Shown here piece by piece: positions 20,485 to 29,544 of a stretch of 59,584 bases of DNA. Within the stretch, counting starts at the first letter, position 1. Each line of letters begins with the position of its first letter. The notes beneath the pieces are model-generated. The model had not been told where the DNA came from. It did no database searches and saw only the letters and a program-made list of their open reading frames with translations. Origin of the DNA: Rhodopila globiformis (GTDB taxonomy: Bacteria > Pseudomonadota > Alphaproteobacteria > Acetobacterales > Acetobacteraceae); NCBI RefSeq assembly GCF_002937115.1, contig NZ_NHRY01000070.1, positions 1 to 59,584 of the forward strand, read 5' to 3'. A program made the translations under genes and the position numbers.

Positions 20485-23400
20485 TGCCCGGGGACAGGTC
20501 GCGGCTGCCGGCGGTCTTTGTCCCGCGCGGGTCGGGCGTGGCGGTGTGCCGGGCTTCGTCGCCGCGTCCGGCAGCCAGCGGAAACGCCTCGTCGCGATCG
20601 CCCACGCCGCGCAGCAGGTCGGACAGGTCGGTCAGGTGCTCGGCAATGACGTGGATGACCTCGCCCTCGCGCTGCAGCTTGCCGCGGCAGGCGATCATGC
20701 TGGCGGACAGCACCAGGCGGCGCTGCGCCTCGAACACCGCCGGCCACAGGATCAGGTTGGCGTGGCCGGTTTCGTCCTCGATGGTGACGAACAGCACGCC
20801 GCGGGCGCTGCTGGGCCGTTGCCGCACCAGGATGATCCCGGCGACCTCCACCCGCCTGCCGTCCCGGGTCGTTGCCAGAGCGCCACACGGGAGTATGCGG
20901 CGGGCGGCCAGGTCCTGGCGCAGGAAACTGACCGGATGGCGGCGCAGGCTCAGGCCGGTGCTGCGGTAGTCCTCCACCACCTGCCGCCCGGCGGTCATCG
21001 GCGCCAGCGGCACCGCCGGTTCCGGATCGGGTTCCGCCGGCACGCGGTCGAACAGCGGCAGCCGGGTGTCGGACAGGCCGCGGATCGTCCATAGCGCCTG
21101 CCGCCGGTTGAGACCGAGCGTGGCGAAGGCATCGGCCTCGGCCAGGCGTTCCAGCGCGGCAATGGGGATCGGGACGCGGCGCCAGAGGTCCTCGATCGAA
21201 CGGTAGCCTGCGCCCCGGCCGGCGACGATCGCGTCGGCATGGGCGGCGGAAAGGCCCTTGGCCATGCGCAGGCCGAGGCGGACGGGGAGGAGAGGGCGGC
21301 CGCTTGCGTCATGACCGGGCTTTCCCTTCCCGTCATGGCCGGCGCAGGCCGGCCATCCACGCCTTGCGGTGCCCGTACAAACAACAGGCGTGGATGCCGG
21401 GCCTGCGCCCGGCATGACGGGGAAGGCGCGCTGTCCATCCGTCTCCAACCCGCAATCCCACGCCGACTCGTTCACCGACACCGGCCGCACCACCACGCCA
21501 TGCAGGTGCGCATCCCGCACGATCTGCGCCGTGGCGTAGAATCCCATCGGCTGCGCGTTCAGCAGCGCGCAGCAGAACACATCCGGATGGTGGCACTTCA
21601 TCCACGCCGAGGCGTACGCAATCAGCGCGAAACTCGCCGCATGGCTCTCGGGGAAGCCATAGCTGCCAAAGCCCTCGATCTGCGAGAACGTTCTTTCAGC
21701 GAACTCAGCCGTATAGCCGCGGTCCACCATCCCATCGATCAGCTTCTGCCGGAAATGCGAGACGCCGCCAGCGAACTTGAACGTCGCCATGCTGCGCCGC
21801 AGGGCGTCCGCCTCGGACGGCGTGAACCCGGCACAGACGATCGCCACCTGCATCGCCTGTTCCTGGAACAGCGGCACGCCCAGCGTCTTTTCCAGCACGC
21901 GGCGCAATTCCGGCGTTGGATACTCGACTTTTTCCAGTCCCTCCCGCCGCCGCAGATACGGATGCACCATGTCCCCCTGGATCGGCCCTGGCCGGACAAT
22001 CGCCACCTGAATAACGATGTCGTAGAAGGTGCGCGGCTTCAGCCTGGGCAGCATCGACATCTGCGCCCGCGATTCGATCTGGAACGTGCCCAGCGTGTCG
22101 GCCTTGCGGATCATTGCGTAGGTGGCAGGGTCCTCGGACGGAACGGTCGCCAAATCCAGCCGCACCCTCTTGTGTTCCGCCAGCAGATCGAACGCCCGGC
22201 GCATGCAGCCCAGCATGCCCAGGCCCAGCACATCGACTTTCATGAAGCGCAGGGCGTCGATATCGTCCTTGTCCCACTCGATCACCTGCCGGTTCACCAT
22301 GCTCGCCGGCTCGATCGGCACCAGGTCGTCCAGGCGGTCCTGGGTCAAAACGAAACCACCCGGATGCTGCGACATGTGGCGGGGAAAGCCGATCAGGGCG
22401 CGGGCGAGTTCGAGGGTCAGGCGCAGGCGGCGGTCCTGCATGTTGAAGTTCAGCGCGGCGGCATGTTCCTCGGCGACGCCTTCGTCGCTCCAGCTCCACA
22501 CCTGGGTCGCCAGGGCGGCCGTCACGTCTTCGGTCAGGCCCATCGCCTTGCCGACGTCGCGTACCGCGCCGCGGCCGCGATAGCGGATGATCGTGGCGCA
22601 CAGCGCGGCGCGGCTGCGGCCGTAGGTGTCATACACCCACTGGATCACTTCCTCGCGCCGCTCGTGCTCGAAATCGACGTCGATGTCCGGCGGCTCGCGC
22701 CGCTCGGCGCTGACGAAACGTTCGAACAGCAGGCCGCTGCGGGTGGGATCGATCGAGGTGATGCCCAGCACGAAGCACACCGCCGAATTGGCCGCCGAGC
22801 CGCGGCCCTGGCACAGGATGTGGTTGGCGCGGGCGAAACGGACGATGCTGTCCACCGTCAGGAAATACGGCGCGTACCGCAACTGGGCGATCAGGTCGAG
22901 CTCGTGATGAAGTTGCTTTTGGACATCGTCGGGAACGCCGCGCGGATAGCGCCGCGCCGCGCCTTCCCACGTGCGCTGTTCCAGCGTCTGCTGCGCATCC
23001 AGGCCGGGGATGTGGACCTCGTGCGGATATTGGTAGCGCAGTTCATCCAGGCTGAACCGGCAACGATCCGCGATTTCCTGCGTGCGGGCCACGGCCTCCG
23101 GATGGCGCGCGAACAGGCGGGCCATTTCCTCCGGCGAGTCCAGGTGCCGGACCGAGGAACGCTCGCGCCGGTAGCCAAGATCGTCGATGGTGCAGCCCTC
23201 GCGGATGCAGCTCAGCACATCCTGCATGATCCGCCGCCCGGGCGCGTGGTACAGCACGTCGTTGGTGGCGACCGTCGGCACGCCGATGGCGGCGGCGGTG
23301 TCGGCAATGACCCGCAGCCGCACGGCATCGTTGGGCCGGTGCATCAGCGTCAGGGCGACATAGGCGCGGTCGCGGAAAACGTCCTTCAGGCGGCGGATGT

Positions 23401-23785
23401 CCGCCTCGGCCGGATCGGTGCAGAGGGCGGCGACCAGCCCGTCCGCCGCAGCCGCAAGGTCGGACCAGAACAGCGCGCATTTGCCTTTGCCGGCGCGGCC
23501 CTTGCCCAGGGTCAGCAGCCGGGTCAGGCGGGAATAAGCGGCGCGGTCGGTGGGATAGACCAGCACGGACGGCGCATCCATCAGGTCCAGCCGGCAACCG
23601 ACGATCAGCCGGAGGCCGGCTTCCTTCGTCCGCTGGTGCGCCCGGACGATGCCGGCCAGGGAATTGCGGTCGGTGATGCCGAGCGCCGGCACGCGCAGCA
23701 TCGCGGCCCGCGCCACCAGCTCCTCGACATGCGAGGCGCCGCGCAGGAAACTGTAGTTCGTGGTGACCTGAAGCTCCACATACAT
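20456..23785 (-). CDS. dnaE2: error-prone DNA polymerase DnaE2 (ImuC)
   Basis: 1109 residues. The PHP domain starts at once ([20 protein letters not shown]); the C-family polymerase core has [15 protein letters not shown] and the fingers/thumb follow; the late part has the OB-fold ([20 protein letters not shown]). DnaE2 carries out mutagenic translesion synthesis with ImuA and ImuB. No imuA/imuB is next to it here. Residues about 787-832 ([16 protein letters not shown] and on, to ASGRP) are absent from the family as I know it and come from an 89-bp palindromic element read in frame. A likely LexA site lies 31-45 bp upstream. The 3' end overlaps a convergent lipase gene. Confidence 0.95.
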   Translation of the reverse strand: MYVELQVTTNYSFLRGASHVEELVARAAMLRVPALGITDRNSLAGIVRAHQRTKEAGLRLIVGCRLDLMDAPSVLVYPTDRAAYSRLTRLLTLGKGRAGKGKCALFWSDLAAAADGLVAALCTDPAEADIRRLKDVFRDRAYVALTLMHRPNDAVRLRVIADTAAAIGVPTVATNDVLYHAPGRRIMQDVLSCIREGCTIDDLGYRRERSSVRHLDSPEEMARLFARHPEAVARTQEIADRCRFSLDELRYQYPHEVHIPGLDAQQTLEQRTWEGAARRYPRGVPDDVQKQLHHELDLIAQLRYAPYFLTVDSIVRFARANHILCQGRGSAANSAVCFVLGITSIDPTRSGLLFERFVSAERREPPDIDVDFEHERREEVIQWVYDTYGRSRAALCATIIRYRGRGAVRDVGKAMGLTEDVTAALATQVWSWSDEGVAEEHAAALNFNMQDRRLRLTLELARALIGFPRHMSQHPGGFVLTQDRLDDLVPIEPASMVNRQVIEWDKDDIDALRFMKVDVLGLGMLGCMRRAFDLLAEHKRVRLDLATVPSEDPATYAMIRKADTLGTFQIESRAQMSMLPRLKPRTFYDIVIQVAIVRPGPIQGDMVHPYLRRREGLEKVEYPTPELRRVLEKTLGVPLFQEQAMQVAIVCAGFTPSEADALRRSMATFKFAGGVSHFRQKLIDGMVDRGYTAEFAERTFSQIEGFGSYGFPESHAASFALIAYASAWMKCHHPDVFCCALLNAQPMGFYATAQIVRDAHLHGVVVRPVSVNESAWDCGLETDGQRAFPVMPGAGPASTPVVCTGTARRGWPACAGHDGKGKPGHDASGRPLLPVRLGLRMAKGLSAAHADAIVAGRGAGYRSIEDLWRRVPIPIAALERLAEADAFATLGLNRRQALWTIRGLSDTRLPLFDRVPAEPDPEPAVPLAPMTAGRQVVEDYRSTGLSLRRHPVSFLRQDLAARRILPCGALATTRDGRRVEVAGIILVRQRPSSARGVLFVTIEDETGHANLILWPAVFEAQRRLVLSASMIACRGKLQREGEVIHVIAEHLTDLSDLLRGVGDRDEAFPLAAGRGDEARHTATPDPRGTKTAGSRDLSPGIKVPTRDFR
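21331..21419. repeat. 89-bp palindromic element, copy 2, inside dnaE2
   Basis: It begins CGTCATGGCCGGCGCAGG and ends CCCGGCATGACG. Inner arms ATCCACGCCTTG and CAGGCGTGGAT are shared with the copies at 11983 and 53006. Flanking CCTTCC and GGAAGG extend the palindrome. On the minus strand it is read in the dnaE2 frame as [16 protein letters not shown] then [13 protein letters not shown], with no stop codon. Confidence 0.85.
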
Positions 23786-23815
23786 GGGCTTCGCGTATAG
23801 CCGATTACGGACGGT

Positions 23816-23830
23816 ATTCCTAGTTTGTTC
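23816..23830 (-). promoter_or_regulatory. candidate LexA (SOS) box upstream of dnaE2
   Basis: ATTC-N7-GTTC (on the minus strand GAAC-N7-GAAT) matches the alphaproteobacterial LexA consensus GTTC-N7-GTTC at seven of eight fixed positions. It lies 31 to 45 bp upstream of the dnaE2 start codon, a normal place for an SOS operator, and dnaE2 is LexA-regulated in alphaproteobacteria. Confidence 0.5.
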
Positions 23831-23851
23831 TCATTCCTGGCGTATCGGGTG

Positions 23852-23875
23852 CCCCGGGCGGCACGCCGCCCGGGG
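23852..23875. terminator. GC-rich hairpin after the DUF2382 operon
   Basis: CCCCGGGCGGC pairs perfectly with GCCGCCCGGGG across an AC loop, 8 bp beyond the end of the 23884-24882 gene. There is no T-tract, but it probably separates that operon from dnaE2. Confidence 0.45.
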
Positions 23876-23883
23876 ACGTCATG

Positions 23884-24882
23884 TCAGGCGGGGCCGGTGC
23901 GGGGATTGTCAGCGCGGGGATTGTCAACCGTGCCGTCCGGGCCGATGTCGTCCTTGTCGCCCCGGTCCTCCCGGACCTCGGTGCGGCGGACGGTGTCGCG
24001 TATCGTCTCGTCGTGCTCCTCGGCCGTCTTGTGCAGCACCAGTTCCTCGCGCACCCTGGTTTCCTTTGACACGACCGGTTCCTCGCGCGACGTGGTTGCC
24101 TCGATCTCGCGTTCGCGGAACGGGTCTTCGTCGGCCCTCGCCGGGCGGTCGACCGGACGGCGCTCGACCTCGACGTGCTCCTCACGCAGATGGACCGTTT
24201 CGTTGACCGGGGTTTCGACGACATAGGTGCGGACGCGGACGCGGCCGGTGTTGACCTGCCGCTTGCCAATGCGCACCGTTTCTTCGGCCAAAGGAATGGT
24301 TTCCGATGGCACGGCGGTTTCCGCCGTTCCGGTCATCGCCGTTGCCCTGGGCGTGCCCACCGGCGCGGTTGGGGGTCTGTCAACTGCCGGGCCTGCTGTC
24401 GCCGGTGTGCCTGTGACGCGTGATCCGGTGACGGCGGCGCCAGAAAATCCCGTATCGGTCGCGGTGACATCGCTCGCCGGTATGCCGGTGGCCGCGCTGT
24501 CCGGCTGATAGCCGCGCCAGCCTTCCGCGCGCCACCGCTTCTCCTCCGCGTCCATGTCGATCGCGCCATGATCTTCCAGAATATTCATGACGCGATCCGA
24601 ATACGTGTCATCCGTATCGACGGCAACCAGATAGCTGCCGCGGCGCATGCCTTCGGCGTAGCCGTAGCGATCCTCTTCCGGCATGAAGAAATTGCGCAGG
24701 CTGGCAAAGAAGCCGGTTTCATGAGCCACCGTATCGGTGGTTCCCGTTGCCGCAGCGTCGTCCCGCTCGGGCAGGACCCGCACATTCGTTGTGCTGATCG
24801 CGGTATCCTGCCTGATGGCGGCCGCGGCCCTCTCGGCATCCTGGCGCGTCGAATACATTGCCGTTACGGTATGCGTGGTCAT
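23884..24882 (-). CDS. DUF2382 (YsnF/AvaK) stress protein with N-terminal general-stress domain
   Basis: 332 residues. Residues 1-105 (MTTHTVTAMYSTRQDAERAA to VMNILEDHGAIDMDA) resemble the GsmA/general stress protein 17M alpha/beta domain. A low-complexity Ala/Thr/Pro linker (about 125-190) follows. Residues about 190-300 form a DUF2382 region (IPLAEETVRIGKRQVNTGRV, then HLREEHVEVERRPV and PVVSKETRVREELV). The tail is acidic and repeats DNPR. DUF2382 proteins are linked to general stress but have no known biochemical role. It overlaps its upstream neighbour by 4 nt, so the pair is co-translated. Confidence 0.8.
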   Translation of the reverse strand: MTTHTVTAMYSTRQDAERAAAAIRQDTAISTTNVRVLPERDDAAATGTTDTVAHETGFFASLRNFFMPEEDRYGYAEGMRRGSYLVAVDTDDTYSDRVMNILEDHGAIDMDAEEKRWRAEGWRGYQPDSAATGIPASDVTATDTGFSGAAVTGSRVTGTPATAGPAVDRPPTAPVGTPRATAMTGTAETAVPSETIPLAEETVRIGKRQVNTGRVRVRTYVVETPVNETVHLREEHVEVERRPVDRPARADEDPFREREIEATTSREEPVVSKETRVREELVLHKTAEEHDETIRDTVRRTEVREDRGDKDDIGPDGTVDNPRADNPRTGPA

Positions 24883-25292
24883 GCTTGCTCCTTCGCTGGA
24901 TCCCCATTGTCGTCCGCGGTGCGCTCGATGTCCGCCCGCTGGCGGCGCAGCGTCACCGGCTGCGACACCTCGGTCCGGGTGACGACGCGGCGGACATGCA
25001 CCTCCTCCTTCAGGACGAGGCGCTTTTCGACGACGAGCACTTCCTCCAGAACGGGATAGATCGTGACATCGCCTTCCTGCCGGACAGCCGGGATCTCCGT
25101 CACGTCGCGGCCGATCGGCACGCGCGTGATGTCCACGTCGTGATCGAGCAACGACGCGCGCGCCTGGATTTCCTCGCTTTCGGTTCGGATGCGAACGCGC
25201 ACGAGTCCGGTTTCGACACGACGCTTGCTGACTGAAATCGTTTCCTCGGCAAGTTCGATCGTCGTGCTCGACTCTGGCGGCGTGTCACCCAT
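24879..25292 (-). CDS. DUF2382 (YsnF/AvaK) domain protein
   Basis: 137 residues from ATG 25292; the open frame continues upstream but without family similarity. It is a single DUF2382 domain: TIELAEETISVSKRRVETGL, then DHDVDITRVPIG and YPVLEEVLVVEKRLVLKEEV. The rows of alternating charged and hydrophobic beta strands match the C-terminal half of its downstream neighbour, so the two look like products of domain duplication. Soluble, no signal peptide. ATGA overlap with the next gene (24882). Role presumably in stress or desiccation, as known for relatives only by association. Confidence 0.8.
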   Translation of the reverse strand: MGDTPPESSTTIELAEETISVSKRRVETGLVRVRIRTESEEIQARASLLDHDVDITRVPIGRDVTEIPAVRQEGDVTIYPVLEEVLVVEKRLVLKEEVHVRRVVTRTEVSQPVTLRRQRADIERTADDNGDPAKEQA

Positions 25293-25614
25293 CTGCTTCT
25301 CCGGCGGACTGGAGCCAGAACGGAACCCGGGGGAATGGGTTGGATCGACTCGCCTTGCAACCAAGCCGATGCGGTCCGGCGCCCGGCCGGGACGAAACGA
25401 CAGGGCAAGGCGATGAAGCGGTACGACCTCGTCTATCCGGCTGCGGGCGCGCCGGGATGGCGCCTGGCCGATAGGGTTGCGAGACGACCGCCGGCAACCG
25501 ATGCCGATCACAGCTATGGGAATGTCGGTTTATGACCGTTTTGTCACGATGCCGCGCTGCGCGCGCTTGCCGGACCCGCCGCAATGGGGGAACCTTCGCG
25601 CAGGAGGATATACC
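25293..25614. other. divergent intergenic region between DUF2382 pair and atuA-like operon
   Basis: 322 nt. No convincing gene. A 40-codon open frame from ATG 25411 (MKRYDLVYPAAGAPGW) has a weak GGCAAGG in front and cannot be ruled in. The region must hold the promoters of both divergent operons; CAGGAGGATATACC just before 25615 is a strong ribosome-binding site. Confidence 0.4.
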
Positions 25615-27000
25615 ATGAGCCAGCCGCCGCGCAGGGGCCGGGAGATGCGCCTGCTGTCCACCAGCGCGATCCTTGGCTACGGCTTTCCGGAGGCGTCATT
25701 GCGCGCGGGGCTGGACCGCGGCCCGCACGTCATCGGCGTCGACGGCGGCAGCGTCGATCCGGGACCGCACTATCTTGGCATCGGCAAGCCGTTCTGCTCG
25801 CCCATCGCCATAAGCCGCGACCTGCGGCTTATGCTGAACGCCGCGGTCCGGCATGGCATCCCGCTGCTGATTGGCACCAGCGGCGGGGCCGGCGGCGCGC
25901 CGCATCTGGCGCTTGTCGCCGGCATGGCGCGGGAGATCGCGCGGCAGGACGGGCTGCATTTCCGCATGGCGCTGATCCAGGCCGAGCAGGACAAGGACAG
26001 CATCAGGCGCCGCGTCGCCGCCGGCCGGGTGAAGCCGCTGGCGCGCCAGCCGGTGCTGACGGATGAAACCATCGACCGTGCCAGCCGCATCGTCGGCATG
26101 ATGGGGACGGAGCCGTTCATGGCGGCGCTGGACGCCGGGGCGCAGGTGGTGCTGGCCGGCCGAGCGAGCGATCCCGCCCCCTGGGCCGCCGCCGCCATCC
26201 ACGCCGGGTTGCCGCCTGCGCCCGCCTGGTATGCCGGCAAGATGCTGGAATGCGGCGCGACGCCGTCGATCCCCAAGGGTCACGACAGCCTGCTGGTCAC
26301 GGTGCGCGAGGATCATGTCGAATGCGAGCCGATGAACCCGGCGCGCCGCTGCACGCCGTTGTCGATCGCCAACCATTCGCTGCACGAGAACAGCAGCCCG
26401 GTCCATCACATCGAGCCGGGCGGGATGCTGGACACGTCGGAATGCCGGTTCGAGGCGGTCAGCGACCGGGCCGTGCGGATTTCCGGCATGCGCTGGATCC
26501 CGGCCGCGCAGTACACGGCGAAGCTGGAGGGCGTGGAACGCGCCGGCTACCGCTCGATCTGCGTCTGCGGCACCCGCGATCCGCTGCTGATTGGCAGGAT
26601 CGACGATTTCATTGCGACCGTGCGGCAGGAGGTCGCTGCCAAGGCCGAGGCGTTCGGTGCGCCACCGGACAGTTACCGCTTCGGCATCCGCGTCTATGGC
26701 CGCGACGGCGTCATGGCCACGCGCGAACCGGTGCGCGACGCCACGCCGCACGAACTGGGCTTCGTGCTGGAGGTGGTGTCGCGGGACAGCCAGGAAATGG
26801 CCAGCGCCGTGCTGGGCATGGCGCGCACCAACATGCTGCACACCGACTTCCCCGGCCGGTTGTGCCGGGAAGGCAACATGGCGTTCCCCTTCTCCCCCTC
26901 TGACATCGAGGTTGGCCCGGTCTATCGTTTCAGCATCTACCACGTGATGGAGCTGGACGATCTGCTGGAGCCGTTCCCCATCCAGTACGAAAGCCTGTGA
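25615..27000 (+). CDS. AtuA-family protein (DUF1446, acyclic terpene utilisation)
   Basis: 461 residues from ATG 25615 with a strong AGGAGG. It matches the AtuA/DUF1446 family (PF07287): LLIGTSGGAGGAPHLALVAG near residue 90, GMMGTEPFMAALDAGAQVVLAGRASD, and a C-terminal AFPFSPSDIEVGPVYRFSIY. AtuA in pseudomonads is needed for citronellol/geraniol catabolism, but its reaction is unknown, and many homologues occur in other acid or CoA-ester pathways. Here it heads a five-gene operon with DUF4387, a flavin monooxygenase, a CoA-ester lyase and a CoA-transferase. A CoA-linked catabolic role is likely; substrate unknown. Confidence 0.85.
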   Translation: MSQPPRRGREMRLLSTSAILGYGFPEASLRAGLDRGPHVIGVDGGSVDPGPHYLGIGKPFCSPIAISRDLRLMLNAAVRHGIPLLIGTSGGAGGAPHLALVAGMAREIARQDGLHFRMALIQAEQDKDSIRRRVAAGRVKPLARQPVLTDETIDRASRIVGMMGTEPFMAALDAGAQVVLAGRASDPAPWAAAAIHAGLPPAPAWYAGKMLECGATPSIPKGHDSLLVTVREDHVECEPMNPARRCTPLSIANHSLHENSSPVHHIEPGGMLDTSECRFEAVSDRAVRISGMRWIPAAQYTAKLEGVERAGYRSICVCGTRDPLLIGRIDDFIATVRQEVAAKAEAFGAPPDSYRFGIRVYGRDGVMATREPVRDATPHELGFVLEVVSRDSQEMASAVLGMARTNMLHTDFPGRLCREGNMAFPFSPSDIEVGPVYRFSIYHVMELDDLLEPFPIQYESL

Positions 27001-27001
27001 C

Positions 27002-27313
27002 ATGGCGCTGATCAGGGACATCGCGACCGTCTGCAAGAGCAAGAACGCCGGGCCGTTCGAGCTGACGATCGACGTGGTGTTCGACTCGGCCGGGATGTTC
27101 CGCCGGGTGAAGGCGACCGGCGTGCTGTCGGCGGCGCTGTTCGCCCGGCTGTATAACGTTCCGGAAGCGCACGTGCTGTTCACGCCGTATGACGCGGCCT
27201 ATGCGTTCAAGGCGACGCTTCCGCGCCTGGTTCCCGCCGGGGATTTCGGCGATACCGATGTCTATGGCTGCCAGCAGCACGCTCCGCTGCTGGATGTCGA
27301 TCTTCCGATCTGA
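27002..27313 (+). CDS. DUF4387 family protein
   Basis: 103 residues, starting 1 nt after the AtuA stop. The sequence (DIATVCKSKNAGPFELTIDV, then VPEAHVLFTPYDAAYAFKAT, and QQHAPLLDVDLPI at the end) is typical of DUF4387, a family found almost always next to or fused with AtuA/DUF1446. The two probably form one enzyme. No catalytic residues are known; the conserved His in QQHAPL may matter. Soluble. Confidence 0.8.
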   Translation: MALIRDIATVCKSKNAGPFELTIDVVFDSAGMFRRVKATGVLSAALFARLYNVPEAHVLFTPYDAAYAFKATLPRLVPAGDFGDTDVYGCQQHAPLLDVDLPI

Positions 27314-27328
27314 AAGCGAGACGGTCCG

Positions 27329-28690
27329 ATGAACCGCATGATGACCCTGGTCGCGTTCCTGCAGGCGCAGAACTGTTCCAACCTGCCGGGATCGTGGCGG
27401 CATCCCGCGACGATGCTGGATTTCACCACGCCGGAATACTACCAGCGCATCGCCCGCACGTTGGAGGACGGGAAGATCCAGCTTGCGTTCTTCGACGATC
27501 GCCTGGCGCTGCCGGATCTCTACACCGGTCACCACGAGGCTGCCGTCGGCGCCGGCGTGCGCGTGGTGAAGATGGACCCGTCCACCATCATGATGGCGAT
27601 GGGCCTCGCGACGCAAAAGCTCGGGTTGGGCACGACGTATTCCACGACGTATTACGAACCGTTCCACGTTGCCCGCGTGTTCGCCACCATGGACCTGATG
27701 CTGAAGGGCCGCGCCGCGTGGAACATCGTGACCTCGTTGAACAGCGCCGAGGCGCTGAACTTCGGCCATGCCGAGCACATGGAGCATGACGCGCGCTATG
27801 ACCGCGCCGACGAGTTCATGGACGTGGTGATGGGCCACTGGAACACCTGGGACGACGACGCGCTGATCCTGGACAAGGGGACTGACCAATTCGCGGACGC
27901 ATCGAAAGTGCACCGGCTGGATCATGCCGGCCGCTACTTCAAATCTCGCGGGCCGTTCACTGTGCCACGGTCGCCGCAGGGGCATCCGGTGCTGATCCAG
28001 GCGGGCCAGTCCGGCCGTGGCCAGGCGTTCGCGGCGCGGTGGGCGGAACTGGTGTTCGTGATCTACCACAACCTGGAAGCCGGCAAGCAGCACTACGCCG
28101 CGTTCAAGCAGGTGGTCGCCGCCGCCGGGCGTGACCCGGCGCAGGTGCAGGTCGCGCCGGCCTGCTACGTTATCGTTGCTGAATCAGAAGAAGCCGCCCA
28201 GGCGAAGCGGGCGGTGATCGAGGCTTCGGCTCGGCCGATCGATGCGCTGGTACTGATTTCGGAGGTCCTGAACTACGATTTTGGCTCGAAGGGCTATGAT
28301 GAGCCGTTCTCCGACGAAGAGCTTGCCGGCTTCTCCTGGCACGGGTTCCGCGAGCGCGTGGTGAAGCATTCCGGCAAGAAGAACCCGACGGTGCGGGATT
28401 TCGTCGAAGTGTCCGGCCGCGGCACGATTGCCGAGCATAAGGTGTTCTGCGGCACCCCGCGCTCGGTGGCGGACCAGATGGAGGAGTGGTTCACCGCCCC
28501 GGCCTGCGACGGCTTCGTTTTGGCCGCGACGCACATGCCCGGCGCGTATGAGGACGTGGTCCGCCTGTTGGTGCCGGAATTGCAACGACGTGGCCTGTTC
28601 CAGAAAGACTACATAGGCAGCACGCTGCGGGAGAATCTCGGCCTGCCGATCCCGCGGGCGGCGGATTATCATCGGAGGGCGGCGGAATGA
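27329..28690 (+). CDS. FMN-dependent monooxygenase, NtaA/SnaA/DmoA group of LLM class
   Basis: 453 residues. Bacterial-luciferase-like TIM barrel: FFDDRLALPD early, KLGLGTTYSTTYYEPFHVAR, GRAAWNIVTSLN (typical NtaA/DmoA signature), then PRSPQGHPVLIQAGQSGRGQ for FMN phosphate binding. Relatives oxidise EDTA/NTA, dibenzothiophene sulfone, alkyl sulfides or other organosulfur or amine compounds using reduced FMN. No flavin reductase is adjacent, so FMNH2 must come from elsewhere. It lies 15 bp after DUF4387 and overlaps the next gene by 4 nt, so it belongs to this operon. Confidence 0.9.
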   Translation: MNRMMTLVAFLQAQNCSNLPGSWRHPATMLDFTTPEYYQRIARTLEDGKIQLAFFDDRLALPDLYTGHHEAAVGAGVRVVKMDPSTIMMAMGLATQKLGLGTTYSTTYYEPFHVARVFATMDLMLKGRAAWNIVTSLNSAEALNFGHAEHMEHDARYDRADEFMDVVMGHWNTWDDDALILDKGTDQFADASKVHRLDHAGRYFKSRGPFTVPRSPQGHPVLIQAGQSGRGQAFAARWAELVFVIYHNLEAGKQHYAAFKQVVAAAGRDPAQVQVAPACYVIVAESEEAAQAKRAVIEASARPIDALVLISEVLNYDFGSKGYDEPFSDEELAGFSWHGFRERVVKHSGKKNPTVRDFVEVSGRGTIAEHKVFCGTPRSVADQMEEWFTAPACDGFVLAATHMPGAYEDVVRLLVPELQRRGLFQKDYIGSTLRENLGLPIPRAADYHRRAAE

Positions 28691-29544
28691 GCGTGCTGCG
28701 CAGCCCGCTGTTCGCGCCGGGCAACCACGCGCGGCGGGTGGAGAAGGCGCTGGGCCTGGCCGCCGACGCCGTCATCCTGGATCTGGAGGATGCCGTCGCC
28801 ATCAGTGAGAAAGCCGCGACCCGCGCGGTGGTGGCTGAAGTGTTCTGCAGGCCGCGCGCCGGCAAGCTGTATGTCCGGGTGAATGCGCTGACGACGGAAT
28901 GGTGCCATGGCGACATGGTTGCCATGGTGCGGGCCGGGCTGGACGGCATCATCCTGCCGAAGGTCGAGCACGACCACGAACTGCGCACGGCCGACTGGCT
29001 GATCGCCAACCTGGAGCGCGAACGCGGCCTGCCGGCGGGCGGCATCGACCTGGTCCCGATCATCGAAACCGCGCTTGGCATCGGCAACCTCCGGCCCATC
29101 TGCCGCGCCGGCACGCGCGTCCGCCGCCTGGCGTTCGGCGCCGGTGATTTCACGCTGGACATGGGCATGGCGTGGACGCGGGCCGAAGCCGAACTGTTGC
29201 CGCATCGGGCCGCCTGCGTGCTGGAATCCCGCGCTGCCGGACTGGAACCGCCGCTGGATACGGTGTGGGCGGATCTGAAGGATGCGGAGGGATTCGTGGC
29301 GTCAGCGAAACAGGCGGCGGCGCTGGGGTTCCAGGGCAAGATGTGCATCCATCCGGACCAGGTTGCCGGCGCCAACGCGGCCTTCACGCCGGACGAGGCG
29401 GCCATCACGTGGGCGAAACGGGTCATTGCGGCGTTCGATGACGCGGAAGCGAAAAGGCTCGCCTCAATTCAGCTTGACGGCCAGTTCATCGACTACCCAA
29501 TCGTGCAACGCGCCCGCCGCGTGCTGGCGCAGGGAGGCGGCTGA
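28687..29544 (+). CDS. CoA-ester lyase (HpcH/HpaI, CitE-like)
   Basis: 285 residues. SPLFAPGNHARRVEKALGLA and AVILDLEDAVAISEK are the first CitE blocks; the metal-binding acidic region follows with LPKVEHDHEL and PIIETALGI; GAGDFTLDMGM and GFQGKMCIHPDQV complete the fold. Family members cleave citramalyl-, malyl- or methylmalyl-CoA type esters, or act as thioesterases. It starts inside the monooxygenase stop (ATGA) and its stop overlaps the CoA-transferase start by one base, so the step is coupled with CoA transfer. Confidence 0.85.
   Translation: MSVLRSPLFAPGNHARRVEKALGLAADAVILDLEDAVAISEKAATRAVVAEVFCRPRAGKLYVRVNALTTEWCHGDMVAMVRAGLDGIILPKVEHDHELRTADWLIANLERERGLPAGGIDLVPIIETALGIGNLRPICRAGTRVRRLAFGAGDFTLDMGMAWTRAEAELLPHRAACVLESRAAGLEPPLDTVWADLKDAEGFVASAKQAAALGFQGKMCIHPDQVAGANAAFTPDEAAITWAKRVIAAFDDAEAKRLASIQLDGQFIDYPIVQRARRVLAQGGG

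Noticed and set aside
21239-23800. 853-codon open frame opposite dnaE2
   Set aside because: Low-complexity antisense translation; dnaE2 has all family motifs on the other strand.
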